The position numbers were made by a program, and so were the translations under genes. The notes beneath the pieces are model-generated. The model was given only the letters and a program-made list of their open reading frames with translations. It had not been told where the DNA came from and searched no databases. Positions 5,025-5,566 of a stretch of 5,566 nt of DNA are shown here, in pieces. The DNA lies in the NCBI GenBank assembly GCA_019235595.1, contig JAFAKI010000267.1:1-5566 (forward strand). The letters run 5' to 3'. This stretch comes from Mucilaginibacter sp. Its GTDB lineage: Bacteria > Bacteroidota > Bacteroidia > Sphingobacteriales > Sphingobacteriaceae. How positions within the stretch are numbered: position 1 is the first letter of the stretch; every line of letters begins with the position of its first letter.

Positions 5025-5566
5025 ATGAATCCAACCCAAACTATCACTGAAACCAGAATAACAGCCACTAAAGTCAGGATAACCTCCATTGATTTTTTGC
5101 GGGGCACCATTATGATCATTATGGCGCTTGATCATGTGAGAGATTATTTATTCTTCGGATCGTTTTATTTTGATCCGACTGATCTGACAAAAACAAGCGG
5201 GGTATTATTCTTTACACGTTGGATCACCCATTTTTGCGCACCTATATTTTTGCTGCTTGCAGGCACATCAGCTTATTTGATGGGGCAAAGGAAAACCAAA
5301 AGAGAATTGTCCATTTTCCTGGTAAAGCGTGGGCTTTGGCTGATTTTACTGGAGATGATAGTTACCAACTTCGGCTGGAATTTCAATATCACCTTCCCCA
5401 TGTTTTTCTTTATTACGATATGGGCGCTGGGGCTGGGTATGATCATACTTGCCGGGTTGATCTATTTGCCAAAAAGGGTGGTCCTTGCTCTTAGTCTTGT
5501 GGTTATTTTCGGTCATAACTTATTGGATAATATTCACTTCCCTGCCAATACATTAGCCGAATTTGG
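5025..5566 (+). CDS. DUF1624 / HGSNAT-like membrane acyltransferase family protein (partial)
   Basis: The first 180 codons of a polytopic membrane protein are present; the 3' end runs past the window. The opening RITSIDFLRGTIMIIMALDH (residues 18-37), followed by VRDY, then FDPTDLTKTS and FFTRWITHFCAPIFLLLAGT, is typical of bacterial proteins annotated as heparan-alpha-glucosaminide N-acetyltransferase-domain/DUF1624 proteins. Likely membrane segments lie at about 23-36, 60-87, 97-114, 122-147 and 150-165, with positive residues between them (QRKTKR, KR, PKR). Transfer of an acetyl group across the cytoplasmic membrane to a cell-surface sugar is the family-level guess; neither donor nor acceptor is visible here. 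The ATG at 5025 is chosen because a nearby ATG at 5021 is in a frame that stops after nine codons, and an in-frame TAG lies at 5007-5009. There is no Shine-Dalgarno sequence. Confidence 0.88.
   Translation, partial: MNPTQTITETRITATKVRITSIDFLRGTIMIIMALDHVRDYLFFGSFYFDPTDLTKTSGVLFFTRWITHFCAPIFLLLAGTSAYLMGQRKTKRELSIFLVKRGLWLILLEMIVTNFGWNFNITFPMFFFITIWALGLGMIILAGLIYLPKRVVLALSLVVIFGHNLLDNIHFPANTLAEF

Noticed and set aside
4737..5135. Minus-strand open frame opposite the second VOC gene and the acyltransferase start
   Set aside because: It is low-complexity, has no domain, and runs antisense to two well-supported genes.
5219..5494. Plus-strand open frame of 91 codons
   Set aside because: It lies out of frame within the membrane acyltransferase-like gene, whose frame shows clear family motifs and hydrophobic segments.

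Overview
The window looks like a chromosomal segment from a Bacteroidota bacterium, most likely of the Sphingobacteriaceae type (Pedobacter/Mucilaginibacter-like). The evidence is moderate GC, starts without clear Shine-Dalgarno sequences, promoter-like TTG...TAnnTTTG boxes, the style of the PolA and four-helix-bundle proteins, and degenerate short tandem repeats between genes. The genus is inferred from memory of such genomes and was not tested.

Layout: bases 1-4070 hold four minus-strand genes, in transcription order an AhpD-like carboxymuconolactone decarboxylase family protein (4070-3723), a four-helix-bundle (S23/23S-IVS type) protein (3640-3278), DNA-3-methyladenine glycosylase I (tag, 3269-2694) and DNA polymerase I (polA, 2567 to beyond base 1). 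Across a divergent promoter region (4071-4217) lie three plus-strand genes: two VOC/glyoxalase-fold proteins overlapping by ATGA (4218-4595, 4592-4963), then the start of a membrane protein of the DUF1624/heparan-alpha-glucosaminide N-acetyltransferase-like family (5025 to the window end).

Tag and PolA fit one pathway: Tag removes 3-methyladenine and Pol I can fill the repair gap. The AhpD-like protein keeps the full redox motif and may belong to a stress theme. The VOC pair combines one protein with a complete metal-ligand set and one without.

The unusual part is the intergenic DNA. Three unrelated short-repeat families sit on gene boundaries. (a) Period-7 arrays (AGTCTNN) flank the four-helix gene in inverted orientation; one supplies the first 11 codons of tag and the other the stop codon of the AhpD-like gene. 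(b) A roughly 104-bp imperfect palindrome built from GATTACACCGAT-like units contains the tag stop codon and carries a near-consensus promoter for polA in and around its loop. (c) A period-8 array (TTAGTGAA-like) fills the 5' leader of the AhpD-like gene. The four-helix gene with its inverted flanks resembles the architecture of rRNA intervening sequences, but here it lies between protein genes.
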